Below are positions 6,714 to 14,189 of a DNA stretch of 36,450 nt, in pieces. Source of the stretch: a virus; IMG/VR virus record IMGVR_UViG_3300042868_003444, positions 1 through 36,450 of that record. One strand, given 5' to 3'. The translations under genes were made by a program, and so were the position numbers. Numbering within the stretch: the first letter of the stretch is position 1; each line of letters starts with the position of its first letter. The notes under the pieces were generated by a model, which saw only the letters and a program-made list of their open reading frames with translations, was not told the origin of the DNA and searched no databases.

Positions 6714-7589
6714 TCATCCTTTCAGTTGTTCAAGAAACTTGCGTCGATCTTGCTCGTCAGTGTCAATCCAACCTTGAGCGTTGAATTCCTTAACGACTGC
6801 AGAGACTGCATCTTCCCACATTTCAGGCAATCCGTCAACTACCCCTTTGTTGTACATCTTTAGGGTGTTGCTTTGGGATAGTCGCATCAGCTTCTTCTTA
6901 CCTACATAGTACGGAGTCTTCAACTTGCAGCATTGCATGTTGCTATCATACAACATGAAACCTTCGCCGCGATCAGTCTTCGCAAGTTTAATTGCAGCAG
7001 AAAGAGTCATAACGTCAACGAAATGACCGACAGGAACATATTCTCCTGGTTCATAAAACTTCGAATTGAAAGGCCCTTGACGATAACCAAGGTAATGAGA
7101 ACCGAATTTTTCCTGCACGATGTGAGGGTCTTGCGGCACACATATTTCGAATAGCCAAGTACGCCCGTCATCCCAATCATAATAATCTGGAAGGTCTCTC
7201 AGTAGGAGTTCCTTTGCCCACTCAGCGTAATCAGACTTTGTGCTACCAGTAGTACCTACAATAACTTTACCATTGCGGACAGCCAGCGTAGCCATGTAAC
7301 CGTTGATCTTCTTGAATACCTTTACAGAAGTATCCAGCGGCTTATCCTTCCAGTATCCATCTTCAAGATAATTGAATGACTTCGTAGGGGCAGCAAGTAC
7401 CAGTTCACCAGTGTGAATATCGTAGGTATGACCACGGCATTCCATTACTTCAGGATGCTTCTTCCACAGGTAATCGTACATAACCCGACGATGATACTTG
7501 AAGGTATCCAGACCAAGTTCTTCGTTGCGAGAAACGGTAGCAAGCTTCTGCTTGACTAGGTTCAACTGTTGTTCGTATGTAAGCAGCAT
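6714..7589 (-). CDS. T4 Rnl1-like RNA ligase
   Basis: ATP-dependent nucleotidyltransferase of 291 residues. Motif I is K94-I-N-G with the expected AMP-accepting Lys. A typical CRGHTYD lies ahead of it at 51-57, motif III-like FEICVP follows, then motif IV EGFML and motif V KLK. T4 Rnl1 seals tRNA cut in the anticodon loop by host nucleases. The ATG at 7589 follows AAAGGA. A longer upstream frame only overlaps the previous gene. It is somewhat shorter than T4 Rnl1 (374 aa), mainly at the C-terminus. The neighbours (kinase, phosphoesterase, nucleotidyltransferase) fit an RNA-repair role. Confidence 0.85.
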   Translation of the reverse strand: MLLTYEQQLNLVKQKLATVSRNEELGLDTFKYHRRVMYDYLWKKHPEVMECRGHTYDIHTGELVLAAPTKSFNYLEDGYWKDKPLDTSVKVFKKINGYMATLAVRNGKVIVGTTGSTKSDYAEWAKELLLRDLPDYYDWDDGRTWLFEICVPQDPHIVQEKFGSHYLGYRQGPFNSKFYEPGEYVPVGHFVDVMTLSAAIKLAKTDRGEGFMLYDSNMQCCKLKTPYYVGKKKLMRLSQSNTLKMYNKGVVDGLPEMWEDAVSAVVKEFNAQGWIDTDEQDRRKFLEQLKG

Positions 7590-7590
7590 G

Positions 7591-7779
7591 TTAGTCCTTT
7601 GTTGGTCGCTTTTCCAGTGACAGTTCTTCATTTGATCCGGCGGATTTTGTTCTACCTGAATGGGCGTACCAAAGCCCTCCACTGAAGATGGGTCGATCTT
7701 CACACCACCACCACATACCATCCTCGTCTTTAGCAATGTAGTTTGCCCATTCAGGTGCAAAATCCCAGGAAGGTTTCAT
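7591..7779 (-). CDS. Trp-rich small phage protein, 62 aa
   Basis: The pattern WANYIAKDEDGMWWWCE is characteristic of a small uncharacterised phage family. Seven Trp occur in the first 40 residues. GGAGAAAGAA lies ahead of the ATG at 7779. Role unknown. It ends two bases before the RNA ligase start. Confidence 0.75.
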   Translation of the reverse strand: MKPSWDFAPEWANYIAKDEDGMWWWCEDRPIFSGGLWYAHSGRTKSAGSNEELSLEKRPTKD

Positions 7780-7812
7780 TTCTTTCTCCTTTAACAACTC
7801 AAAGAAGCAATT

Positions 7813-7995
7813 CTAGCACCAGATGACAGGCGGTGTCAACAATACTTGTCTTCCACAGCTTGGGCAGATATGCGTGTAGCTGTACCCTGGTGGAATGTAC
7901 AGGTGACTTGGAGGCTCATGTTCTGGATCGGTACAGATGTCAAACAGCCATTTTAATGGGTGTAGTCCTGGTTGTGGTTCAAGGGGTTGCATCAT
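7813..7995 (-). CDS. Small putative zinc-binding protein, 60 aa
   Basis: Pro-rich 60-residue protein with a CPSC knuckle (about residues 44-47) and an upstream Cys-His set (CTDPEHEPPSH), a possible zinc site. The ATG overlaps the upstream stop as ATGA, with GAGGGAA as ribosome-binding site. No function known. Confidence 0.6.
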   Translation of the reverse strand: MMQPLEPQPGLHPLKWLFDICTDPEHEPPSHLYIPPGYSYTHICPSCGRQVLLTPPVIWC

Positions 7996-8222
7996 AGTTC
8001 CCTCATCAATTCATTCCATTCAGGTCCAGTCATCATACCGTCAAGAATGGCATCTACTTTTTCAGTATCAAATCCGCAAGTTGTTGTAGCCTCAGCTTCA
8101 ATAATTGCTTCAGCCACCATCCTAGTATTTCCAAGGATAGCAAGAAAGACTCGCCATTCGTCTTCGGTTTCAAAGGTGACGGTCTTTGGACGGAAACTCT
8201 CAGAATCAGTATGGACTTTCAT
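7992..8222 (-). CDS. Hypothetical protein, 76 aa
   Basis: An acidic, probably helical protein of 76 residues without recognised motif. AAGGAGAAACAA precedes the ATG. It overlaps the next gene by four bases. Confidence 0.7.
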   Translation of the reverse strand: MKVHTDSESFRPKTVTFETEDEWRVFLAILGNTRMVAEAIIEAEATTTCGFDTEKVDAILDGMMTGPEWNELMREL

Positions 8223-8232
8223 TTGTTTCTCC

Positions 8233-8634
8233 TTAAATTTTAATACTAAACCGATTTCGCATCTGTGTCAACTTGTCTTCAGGCACACCATGAATGTTCT
8301 TACCTTCGTGACGATTTTCAACGATGATGCTTACGAACTTCGCATTGTACTGCTCTGCGATCTTCTTGTAAACAGCGACTTCCTTTTCGGAAGTGCTGGT
8401 ATTGGAGACACCTACGCTAGTGCCTTCAGCCAAAGCTGCAGCAGCGTTCAGTTGGCACATACGATGTGCAGAATGCAACTTATTAGCATCGAATTGATAC
8501 TCACCAGTCTCTTCATTGATAAAGTAATCATCAGCTTCAACTGTGATATCGACAACACCCGCCTTCTCAAGTTCCCAAGCAAAGGTACTTTTCCCTGATC
8601 CCGGCAAACCCCTAATCAAATACAATGTAGGCAT
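8233..8634 (-). CDS. P-loop kinase, N4BP2/polynucleotide-kinase type
   Basis: Walker A GLPGSGKST at residues 9-17 with K15, acidic pair D35-D36 in EADDYF (position typical for polynucleotide 5'-kinases), then SNTSTS and a C-terminal MRNRF. The chain of 133 residues corresponds to the kinase domain only. No HAD phosphatase domain as in T4 Pnkp is present. Such proteins phosphorylate 5'-OH ends of RNA or DNA. The nearby Rnl1-like ligase and phosphoesterase fit end healing. AAGGAGATAAG precedes the ATG. A small-molecule kinase is the alternative. Confidence 0.8.
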   Translation of the reverse strand: MPTLYLIRGLPGSGKSTFAWELEKAGVVDITVEADDYFINEETGEYQFDANKLHSAHRMCQLNAAAALAEGTSVGVSNTSTSEKEVAVYKKIAEQYNAKFVSIIVENRHEGKNIHGVPEDKLTQMRNRFSIKI

Positions 8635-8643
8635 CTTATCTCC

Positions 8644-9246
8644 TTACTTATTAAACTTATCCCTGATATCAACAGGAATTACCAGCTTCCAGTCAAAGAA
8701 CCTCTTCTTGAATTTCTCAGCCCTTCGCATACTTCTGTCAAACTGCTTCTTGTCTTCACAATGTACAAGAGTGTACTCCTTCCGAGTCAAGTCGTCAACA
8801 AAGGCATCGGTGTAGCTCAGAGTCTTGCCATCGAACCAGCACTGACAGAAACCAAAGTCATACAGAGGGATTCTATCTGCAAGTGTCATACCCTTGGCTA
8901 ACATGATGATCTGTACATCGTGATCAGTAGATACGGTAAGATGATACTCTGGAAGATCATATTCGTCAACGTTCTTGTTTGCAAGATGGACACTCCAAAT
9001 ACGAGTAACTTCCTGCTGAGACATGTAAGAAGCACTCTGCATTTCGTCAGCATCAATCTTAACCATAAAAGCTTCAATTACCTTGTCTTCAGTATGAGGA
9101 ATGAAGATATCAATATCCTTGAATTGTACACCAACAATTGAGTCTCGGATAAACCCGCCTGCGATTGCAGCCCCAGGAATATCCTTGACCAATTCTAGTG
9201 CGTGCATAGCAAGCTCATACTTATCATCTGGCAGATCAATCAACAT
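8644..9246 (-). CDS. Nucleotidyltransferase, class II CCA-enzyme-like
   Basis: The head motif IAGGFIRD (residues 28-35, G30-G31, R34-D35) followed by KDIDIF (D44, D46) is the GGxxRD...DxD signature of class II tRNA nucleotidyltransferases and poly(A) polymerases. The C-terminal half has the helical, Arg/Lys-rich pattern (RRAEKFKKRF) seen in phage members. At 200 residues it is only the catalytic head and neck region, half the size of a host CCA enzyme. Possible roles: CCA repair of tRNA, or modifying another RNA or protein. It overlaps the deaminase gene by 11 bases. Confidence 0.75.
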   Translation of the reverse strand: MLIDLPDDKYELAMHALELVKDIPGAAIAGGFIRDSIVGVQFKDIDIFIPHTEDKVIEAFMVKIDADEMQSASYMSQQEVTRIWSVHLANKNVDEYDLPEYHLTVSTDHDVQIIMLAKGMTLADRIPLYDFGFCQCWFDGKTLSYTDAFVDDLTRKEYTLVHCEDKKQFDRSMRRAEKFKKRFFDWKLVIPVDIRDKFNK

Positions 9247-9664
9247 ATTCTAGCCTTTCTACAAAGATTCCACTACTGCGCAATAATTCTATTCCTTGTA
9301 AGTCCCTGTATTCTTCAGAATAAAAGACACTGGATACTCCCGTCGCCAAAAGTGCAGCACTACAGTGCCTACAAGGGGCATGTGTGATATACATTTTTCC
9401 ACCTCGCGTACTAATCCCTTCCATTGCACACTTATGTAAAACATTTTCTTCGGCGTGTTGTACTTCTGGTTTAGTTACGAGGATTCCGTTCACAATTTCT
9501 TCGCAGTCGTTTCCGAGTTCTTTAGGGAGCCCGTTTACTCCTGGAACAATTACCCCTGTAGATGTTACCAGAACTGCCCCAACTTTCAATCGTTTTGCCT
9601 TGGATATGTCAGCGTGAAGCTTTGCTGTTTGCATGTACAAATAGTTAAGTTCAGTTTGGGAAGC
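9236..9664 (-). CDS. dCMP deaminase
   Basis: Zinc-dependent deaminase: HAE at 71-73 and PCRHC at 98-102 give the metal ligands and catalytic Glu. The KVGAVLV strand and the VNGLP turn are typical for dCMP deaminases. It converts dCMP to dUMP, the substrate for ThyX. The ATG at 9664 lies inside the end of the HNH gene, and the best ribosome-binding site, AGAAAGG, is in the codons of that HNH gene. The chain of 142 residues is complete. Confidence 0.88.
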   Translation of the reverse strand, partial: ASQTELNYLYMQTAKLHADISKAKRLKVGAVLVTSTGVIVPGVNGLPKELGNDCEEIVNGILVTKPEVQHAEENVLHKCAMEGISTRGGKMYITHAPCRHCSAALLATGVSSVFYSEEYRDLQGIELLRSSGIFVERLEYVD

Positions 9665-10190
9665 CATCCTTACCATGCCTTTCTGTGTACTCACCAATTT
9701 CAGAGATTTTATCACTTCGAAAGGCTACAGCAAGATTAAAAGCTTCTTTACCGTACTTTGCTATGGAAAAAGACTTTGTTCGTTTTGCTCCATCTTCTGA
9801 CCAACAAACCCTCCAGCGTCCTTCTTCCTTGTAAACACCAGTAACCCCACTTTTATTATTTACTTGCTTCGCATGGTTTTTGTTGTTAACTAATTGAGTT
9901 GTTAATCGTAAATTTGTAATTTTGTTATTCAACGGATTACCGTCTTTGTGATCAACAACTCTGTCAACAGGTATCGAACCCTGCAGGATATACCATATCA
10001 GCCGAGAAATTACGTAAGACTTTTCTTTGAATTTAATTCGCCAAGTTTTTACGTTAGTAATCCTATTGTGATGGATAAAACCAACTTTTTCACCGGAAAT
10101 CTTAGAGATTAACCCGCTTTCGGATGTGTCAGAATAGTCGTAAATTTCTTTAAAATGCGGGTTGTCATATTTTAATTTTACTTTACACAT
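9651..10190 (-). CDS. HNH homing endonuclease with AP2 domain
   Basis: An HNH core (VDHKDGNPLNN, then NLRLTT) is followed by an AP2-type DNA-binding part (NKSGVTGVY, then RWRVCW, then KYGKEAFNLAV). The C-terminus YTERHGKD closely matches that of the endonuclease at 19070-19663, so the two are paralogues. It sits exactly between two deaminase genes: the start overlaps the end of one (AATGTGTAA), and the stop lies 14 bases inside the other. The position is typical of a free-standing homing gene. Confidence 0.88.
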   Translation of the reverse strand: MCKVKLKYDNPHFKEIYDYSDTSESGLISKISGEKVGFIHHNRITNVKTWRIKFKEKSYVISRLIWYILQGSIPVDRVVDHKDGNPLNNKITNLRLTTQLVNNKNHAKQVNNKSGVTGVYKEEGRWRVCWSEDGAKRTKSFSIAKYGKEAFNLAVAFRSDKISEIGEYTERHGKDGFPN

Positions 10191-10533
10191 TTTGCACCTT
10201 ATATGTTTGAATACCACTTGGGCTGGTATATTGCACAACCTTAATACCGAAATCTTTAATCATTTCCTGGCAGGTTGGACATGGCATTGCTAGCGCCATA
10301 TCACCCTTGGCATCAAACCTTTGCACAAGAATCTTATAGATTTCTTTACGACCAGCAGATAGGATAGCAGCCAACTCCGCATGCTGATAAATCTTCATTT
10401 CAGATTCACCTGCACGTTTAGCATAGAGTTGCATCAAGGGGTGAGACTTACGGTAATCGTTAGTCCCTGCCCCTACTACTCTGCCCCTGCGATCAAAGGC
10501 AGTAGCTACGATCTGAAACCTACGGTTAGCCAT
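10183..10533 (-). CDS. Cytidine/deoxycytidylate deaminase-like protein
   Basis: Zinc deaminase signature: H51-A-E53 and C85-P-T-C88. The HPLM and RAGE region belongs to a phage family of short deaminases (116 aa) distinct from the dCMP deaminase downstream. Substrate uncertain, perhaps another nucleotide or nucleic acid. The ATG overlaps the upstream stop by eight bases (ATGGCTAA). Confidence 0.8.
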   Translation of the reverse strand: MANRRFQIVATAFDRRGRVVGAGTNDYRKSHPLMQLYAKRAGESEMKIYQHAELAAILSAGRKEIYKILVQRFDAKGDMALAMPCPTCQEMIKDFGIKVVQYTSPSGIQTYKVQNV

Positions 10534-11026
10534 TCATCAGCTTGGCAATCTTCTTCAGCTTGCGCTGGATTTCTGCTAGTTGCTTACCCTTTTCGGTAAT
10601 GTCAGCCTTAGATTCTTTCCATTTATTCAGCGCAGCGTATGCGTGTTGAACATTAGGATCATCCTGGCGATTCACATCCGACAGTTCCCAGTACAGGTTG
10701 ATGCTTGCGTTAGCAACTTGCTTGTGGGTTTCGAATGCAGACAAGATAGTACGCAGGACATGCATCAGTCGCTGAACATCAGCTTGAGTCAGATCGTCAG
10801 GATCGTTGACATATTCGAAGTCGATTTCTTGGGTATCGTTCAGCAATTGCAGTTGCGGCATGGTGAACTTAATAGGCGAATCAACCAGCAAAACAGGATC
10901 GCTAGTCTGTTCCTTCAGCGCAAACTTCACGCCGAGATTGAAGAAGACGTTTGCCAGATCACCATCGGTAGAGACAGGATCAACGTTGAAACGGCGGCAC
11001 AGAGATTCAAACTTTTCATTGTACAT
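10526..11026 (-). CDS. Hypothetical protein with C-terminal coiled coil, 166 aa
   Basis: The first two thirds form an acidic domain of unknown type. The C-terminal third (NKWKESKADITEKGKQ onward) has a heptad pattern and many Lys, suggesting a coiled coil. The ribosome-binding site AAGGAGTAA is the end of the PcfJ-like gene. No family recognised. Confidence 0.75.
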   Translation of the reverse strand: MYNEKFESLCRRFNVDPVSTDGDLANVFFNLGVKFALKEQTSDPVLLVDSPIKFTMPQLQLLNDTQEIDFEYVNDPDDLTQADVQRLMHVLRTILSAFETHKQVANASINLYWELSDVNRQDDPNVQHAYAALNKWKESKADITEKGKQLAEIQRKLKKIAKLMNG

Positions 11027-11029
11027 AGA

Positions 11030-12247
11030 TTACTCCTTTACGGTTTGTTCGCTATTTGCGAATTGAGAATGCGATGCCTTGTTTAGCTCGCTGATAAGCA
11101 TTGTAGCAAATTCTTTGGCACTGTCAACATCCACTTCATGGTTGTACTTCTTGTAGTGCTGGTTGAAGATGTAGTGAGTACGAACACCACGATGATCACG
11201 GTAGATGCCGAGTGTACTATAGTCTTCACCGTTCATGTAAACATGGTAGCAGATGTAGTCGCCACGATATGCTTGCCTACCATATGAACCAACGCAGTGA
11301 TCCATCTTGTTACCTTCATTGTTGTATTCCCGCATTGTATTCAGACGAACAGCAGTGAATTCACCATGATTAAATTCAATGAAAGGTTCATCGTCATATT
11401 TAATTGGTGTATCGATGTTCGCATCTTGGATTTCACGTTCTACACGAGCACGATTGTTGTACAGCTGGATAAGACGGTTATGTTCTTCTTCAAGCTTCTC
11501 TGCGCTCCAGTTCTTGGAGAAGTCTCGGTTCAGAAGACCTGCAAGACGCTTTGTATCTGCATAAAAGCTGGCAACTCTCTGACAAGCATTCTTATTTGTC
11601 CACTTACCTTTCATTTTCTCCTTTACATAAAGAACAGTTTCCTTTTCACACGGGAACATTCCAGACAGAAGGTGCAAGAGAGAACTAGGGATTTCTTCAT
11701 AAGAATCTTTGTTTCGAATGCTTGCACGACCAAGAAGTTTATTCCGATGGAAGCTGTTCTTGTGCAGCTTCTTCCAGACACCTTTACCGAGTTCAGCCTT
11801 CAGTTTCTGAGGACTGGACCCTGATGCAAACACCAAGGGGGCTACATGATAGATGCCATCCTTCTTAACTTCATCTAACAAACCGGCGATGTTACGCAAA
11901 TGCGCCAACGCTTCAGGCTTTACCTTCTTGCGAACAGGACACAGAGCAAAGTTCTTGACATGGAAGTTGTCAACACAAGCAACGAATGTCTTGTAAGCAA
12001 TAGCATTGTACCACTTCATGGCAGCAGAAGGTGACATACCGATAACATCCCCTGCTTCCTTGTAGTAAGACTTCATATCCTTGCGAGGGGTAACACCAAT
12101 ACCAAGGCTGAAGATCATTTCCTTGCAGCTACCGTACTTGTGATATACATAGTGATAGCTGTTATAGATACGAACGAACTTGCGTCCATGACTATCTGTC
12201 CCTGCTTCAATCAGTTCTTTACCAGTATTCGGCTTGTACTCTTGCAT
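11030..12247 (-). CDS. PcfJ-like protein
   Basis: First gene of the leftward operon, 405 residues. The C-terminal 100 residues match the PcfJ family: MREYNNEGNKMDHCVGSYG (DHCVGSYG at 316-323), then a strand-rich part ending IFNQHYKKYN. PcfJ was named from a conjugative plasmid and is common in phages, but its biochemical role is unknown. The N-terminal two thirds are helical and basic and may bind nucleic acid. AAAGGA lies six bases before the ATG. Being promoter-proximal, it is probably made early and in quantity. Confidence 0.75.
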   Translation of the reverse strand: MQEYKPNTGKELIEAGTDSHGRKFVRIYNSYHYVYHKYGSCKEMIFSLGIGVTPRKDMKSYYKEAGDVIGMSPSAAMKWYNAIAYKTFVACVDNFHVKNFALCPVRKKVKPEALAHLRNIAGLLDEVKKDGIYHVAPLVFASGSSPQKLKAELGKGVWKKLHKNSFHRNKLLGRASIRNKDSYEEIPSSLLHLLSGMFPCEKETVLYVKEKMKGKWTNKNACQRVASFYADTKRLAGLLNRDFSKNWSAEKLEEEHNRLIQLYNNRARVEREIQDANIDTPIKYDDEPFIEFNHGEFTAVRLNTMREYNNEGNKMDHCVGSYGRQAYRGDYICYHVYMNGEDYSTLGIYRDHRGVRTHYIFNQHYKKYNHEVDVDSAKEFATMLISELNKASHSQFANSEQTVKE

Positions 12248-12404
12248 TGCATATCCTTTCTTACAGTGCTATCTACAGATACATTCTACGATATATCCTA
12301 CATAAACATTCTCCCAAGAAACAATAGCAAGCCTTTTAGGCAGAACACGAGGTTCTAACCCTTAGACATGCTATTGAAACTTTCTCCACAAGTTTCCGGC
12401 TTGT

Positions 12405-12434
12405 ATTCTATGCAACCACAGGTGAACTTGTCAA
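12405..12434 (-). promoter_or_regulatory. Leftward promoter, proximal
   Basis: TTGACA (12429-12434), 18-base spacer, TAGAAT (12405-12410) on the minus strand. The spacer ends in TGGTTGCA directly before the -10 box. It would start transcripts about 150 bases before the PcfJ-like gene. Confidence 0.7.
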
Positions 12435-12573
12435 CACTTGACTTCAGTTCAATGCCGAGGTAGCATCCTTTTACCTAACAAGCAAAGGCTTTCGCCTTCA
12501 TAGATCGGTTGGGATTATTCGTCAATGGCAACAGACGTAGAGATGCTCACGCAGTCTCAGTACCCATGTCTGC

Positions 12574-12603
12574 ATTGTAGCATGCAACCAACGCAGAAGT
12601 CAA
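12574..12603 (-). promoter_or_regulatory. Leftward promoter, distal
   Basis: TTGACT (12598-12603), 18-base spacer, TACAAT (12574-12579) on the minus strand. The spacer contains TGGTTGCATG. It lies almost back to back with the rightward promoter: the two -35 boxes are three bases apart, so they could compete for RNA polymerase or share a regulator. Confidence 0.65.
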
Positions 12604-12606
12604 GGG

Positions 12607-12634
12607 TTGACAGGAAATCTGGTTGTGATACAGT
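12607..12634 (+). promoter_or_regulatory. Rightward promoter
   Basis: TTGACA (12607-12612), 16-base spacer, TACAGT (12629-12634) with an extended -10 TGA in front. The spacer carries TGGTTG. The transcript would begin about 20 bases before the first rightward gene, whose ribosome-binding site GAAAGGAG is at 12646-12653. Confidence 0.7.
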
Positions 12635-12660
12635 TCAGGCTTCTTTGAAAGGAGTTCATC

Positions 12661-12870
12661 ATGTTTCTTGGCATTATTGCGTATCTGCTCTTCGGCCTTC
12701 TTATGCTATGGGCATGCCTTCACAATCGGGATATTTCACCAGAGGACAAAGGGCTCGCCTTGGCTATCATGCTTTGTTGGCCTACCCTTGGTCTAATCGT
12801 TATACTAGTAGTTCTAGAAGCGCTTTGGAGCCGACTGCTGAAGAAGATGGCTAGCACTGGAAGGAATTAA
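12661..12870 (+). CDS. Small two-helix membrane protein, 69 aa
   Basis: Two hydrophobic segments, about residues 2-20 and 31-52, separated by a charged loop (HNRDISPEDKG) and followed by a basic tail. First gene of the rightward operon, with GAAAGGAG upstream of the ATG. Early, membrane-targeted small proteins are often host-takeover or exclusion factors. Function unknown. Confidence 0.75.
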   Translation: MFLGIIAYLLFGLLMLWACLHNRDISPEDKGLALAIMLCWPTLGLIVILVVLEALWSRLLKKMASTGRN

Positions 12871-12872
12871 AC

Positions 12873-13295
12873 ATGAGCATTAAAATCTACGATATCAACG
12901 TTCTGGAATCACAGAACACATCGCAGCCTTATATCTTGTACTCATATGAACCGTACATTGATCGGCTAGATTTCTACGCACAGAAAATTCCTACAAAGAT
13001 TCACTCCCTTCCTGTTCATCGTTTTGTTCAAACAGACGAGAATGGAAAGCAGACAGATTTGTTTATTGCTATCGGACCTGAATTGCTGCGTGTACTGCAG
13101 GCATTGGTTCGAAGTGATGCTGCTGAACTGCTGGAAGCTAAGGAACACCGAATCCGTAGTCTGCGATCTTTCATGGATGACACGTATGTTCTTCTGAACA
13201 AGTCAGAACGACAACTCAACAATATGCTTGCAGTCAATGGATTGCCGTGGTACACTCGTGTCATCAAAGCACTTCGAAAGGATTACCATGTTTAA
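12873..13295 (+). CDS. Hypothetical protein, 140 aa
   Basis: A soluble protein with an N-terminal beta-rich part and a C-terminal helical part (LLRVLQALVRSDAAELLEAKE). No recognised domain. It follows the membrane-protein gene by two bases and overlaps the next gene by eight. Confidence 0.7.
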   Translation: MSIKIYDINVLESQNTSQPYILYSYEPYIDRLDFYAQKIPTKIHSLPVHRFVQTDENGKQTDLFIAIGPELLRVLQALVRSDAAELLEAKEHRIRSLRSFMDDTYVLLNKSERQLNNMLAVNGLPWYTRVIKALRKDYHV

Positions 13296-13500
13296 TTACT
13301 TCAGTAAACAGTCTCGCCTGAACCGCATGAAAGTCAAGCTTGCAGAAGCAAGGGCTGAGTTGAAAGCTGTTGAGAGTTTCGTAGGGGTAAAAAGTGGAGG
13401 GTATACTCCATCAGAAGCTCGTCGTATTGTTCACCTGGAAAGCTACATTGCAGGTCTTCTGGTGGAAATCCAAATCCTAGAAGGAGAAATCAATGTCTGA
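13288..13500 (+). CDS. Coiled-coil small protein, 70 aa
   Basis: Two helical segments with heptad spacing (KVKLAEARAELKAVES and IAGLLVEIQILEGEI) around a Gly-rich loop. The ATG at 13288 follows CGAAAGGA and overlaps the upstream stop. It resembles small helical-hairpin phage proteins, role unknown. Confidence 0.65.
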   Translation: MFNYFSKQSRLNRMKVKLAEARAELKAVESFVGVKSGGYTPSEARRIVHLESYIAGLLVEIQILEGEINV

Positions 13501-13660
13501 TGTTGAACAATTCTACTACGCTATCCAATCCAAGATTGGTGGCACTGTTCCGTGGCATAGCCTGCACCCCATTCAACAGGCGCAGTTTGTACAGGCATTG
13601 AACCAGATCATGCAAATCTGCAGCAGCAATCAAATCTTTCAAGAAGAGAGTACTGTATGA
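13493..13660 (+). CDS. Small protein, 55 aa
   Basis: The sequence IGGTVPWHSLHPIQQAQFVQALNQI gives a two-helix protein of 55 residues resembling small phage proteins of the 'W-x-L-x-P-x-x-Q' kind. It overlaps the previous stop (AATGTCTGA) with AAGGAG upstream. Function unknown. Confidence 0.65.
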   Translation: MSDVEQFYYAIQSKIGGTVPWHSLHPIQQAQFVQALNQIMQICSSNQIFQEESTV

Positions 13661-13767
13661 AGCAGTTTGGTATATACTACCTTACTCCGAAAGTATTCCG
13701 GCACGGCGGATGGTATCTGAAGCTCTGGGGTAAGCGGTATCGAATTATTAAAGTGGGAGAACACTGA
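13657..13767 (+). CDS. Basic miniprotein, 36 aa
   Basis: A 36-residue protein with an aromatic and basic composition (RHGGWYLKLWGKRYR). It starts in an ATGA overlap and ends in a TGATG overlap with the next gene, so it is translationally coupled on both sides. Too short for family assignment. Confidence 0.5.
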   Translation: MKQFGIYYLTPKVFRHGGWYLKLWGKRYRIIKVGEH

Positions 13768-14189
13768 TGGCACTAACCAAGAATCAAATCATTTTCAATA
13801 CTATCAGTCCTTGGGATCATCCTTGTCAGGGTCAAGATAAGAAGGTACTATTCGTCTGCAGCGCGGGCATCCTACGTTCAGCTACTGCCGCTCGATTGTA
13901 CTCGCATGTATACAACACCCGTTGTGCAGGTAGTGAAGACTACGCTCTGATCCCTGTTACACCTGACCTCTTGTTGTGGGCGGATCAGGTGGTGTTTGTC
14001 AAGGAAGAAAACTACTGGAGCATCGTCAATCGATTTGATCTTGACACGTTTCAAGTAGATGTGGTAATCTTGAACATTGATGACAAGTATGATCACATGG
14101 AAGCTGGTCTTGTTGAGTTGTTCAACAGTCAGTACGAAGAAGTACATCCGGTTATCTATAATCGAATTATCAATAAGGTGAATTCATGA
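13767..14189 (+). CDS. Low-molecular-weight tyrosine-phosphatase-like protein
   Basis: The segment KVLFVCSAGILRSATAARLY contains the Cx5R phosphatase loop (C31 to R37) at the end of the first strand, as in LMW protein-tyrosine phosphatases and arsenate reductases. The later LNIDDKYDHM could supply the general-acid Asp. Full length for the family (140 aa). It could dephosphorylate a host or phage protein during takeover. The P-loop has hydrophobic IL at the usual NI/CR positions, so substrate may differ. GGGAGAACACTG precedes the ATG. Confidence 0.75.
   Translation: MALTKNQIIFNTISPWDHPCQGQDKKVLFVCSAGILRSATAARLYSHVYNTRCAGSEDYALIPVTPDLLLWADQVVFVKEENYWSIVNRFDLDTFQVDVVILNIDDKYDHMEAGLVELFNSQYEEVHPVIYNRIINKVNS

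Larger units (their letters stand above)
12248..12660 (+). other. Divergent control region without genes
   Basis: 413 bases between the leftward and rightward operons. It contains one rightward promoter (12607-12634) and two leftward promoters (12405-12434, 12574-12603), listed separately. A small perfect hairpin, AAGGC-TTTC-GCCTT, is at 12485-12498 without a T-run. The untranslated leaders would be long on the left side: about 150 and 320 bases. No gene with a convincing ribosome-binding site was found. Confidence 0.8.

Noticed and set aside
12485-12498. Hairpin AAGGC-TTTC-GCCTT as a terminator
   Set aside because: Only five pairs and no T-run on either strand. It may still be a minor regulatory structure.
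12525-12854. Plus frame of 109 codons in the control region
   Set aside because: It overlaps all three promoters and the membrane-protein gene, with no ribosome-binding site. The frame starting at 12661 has a strong one.
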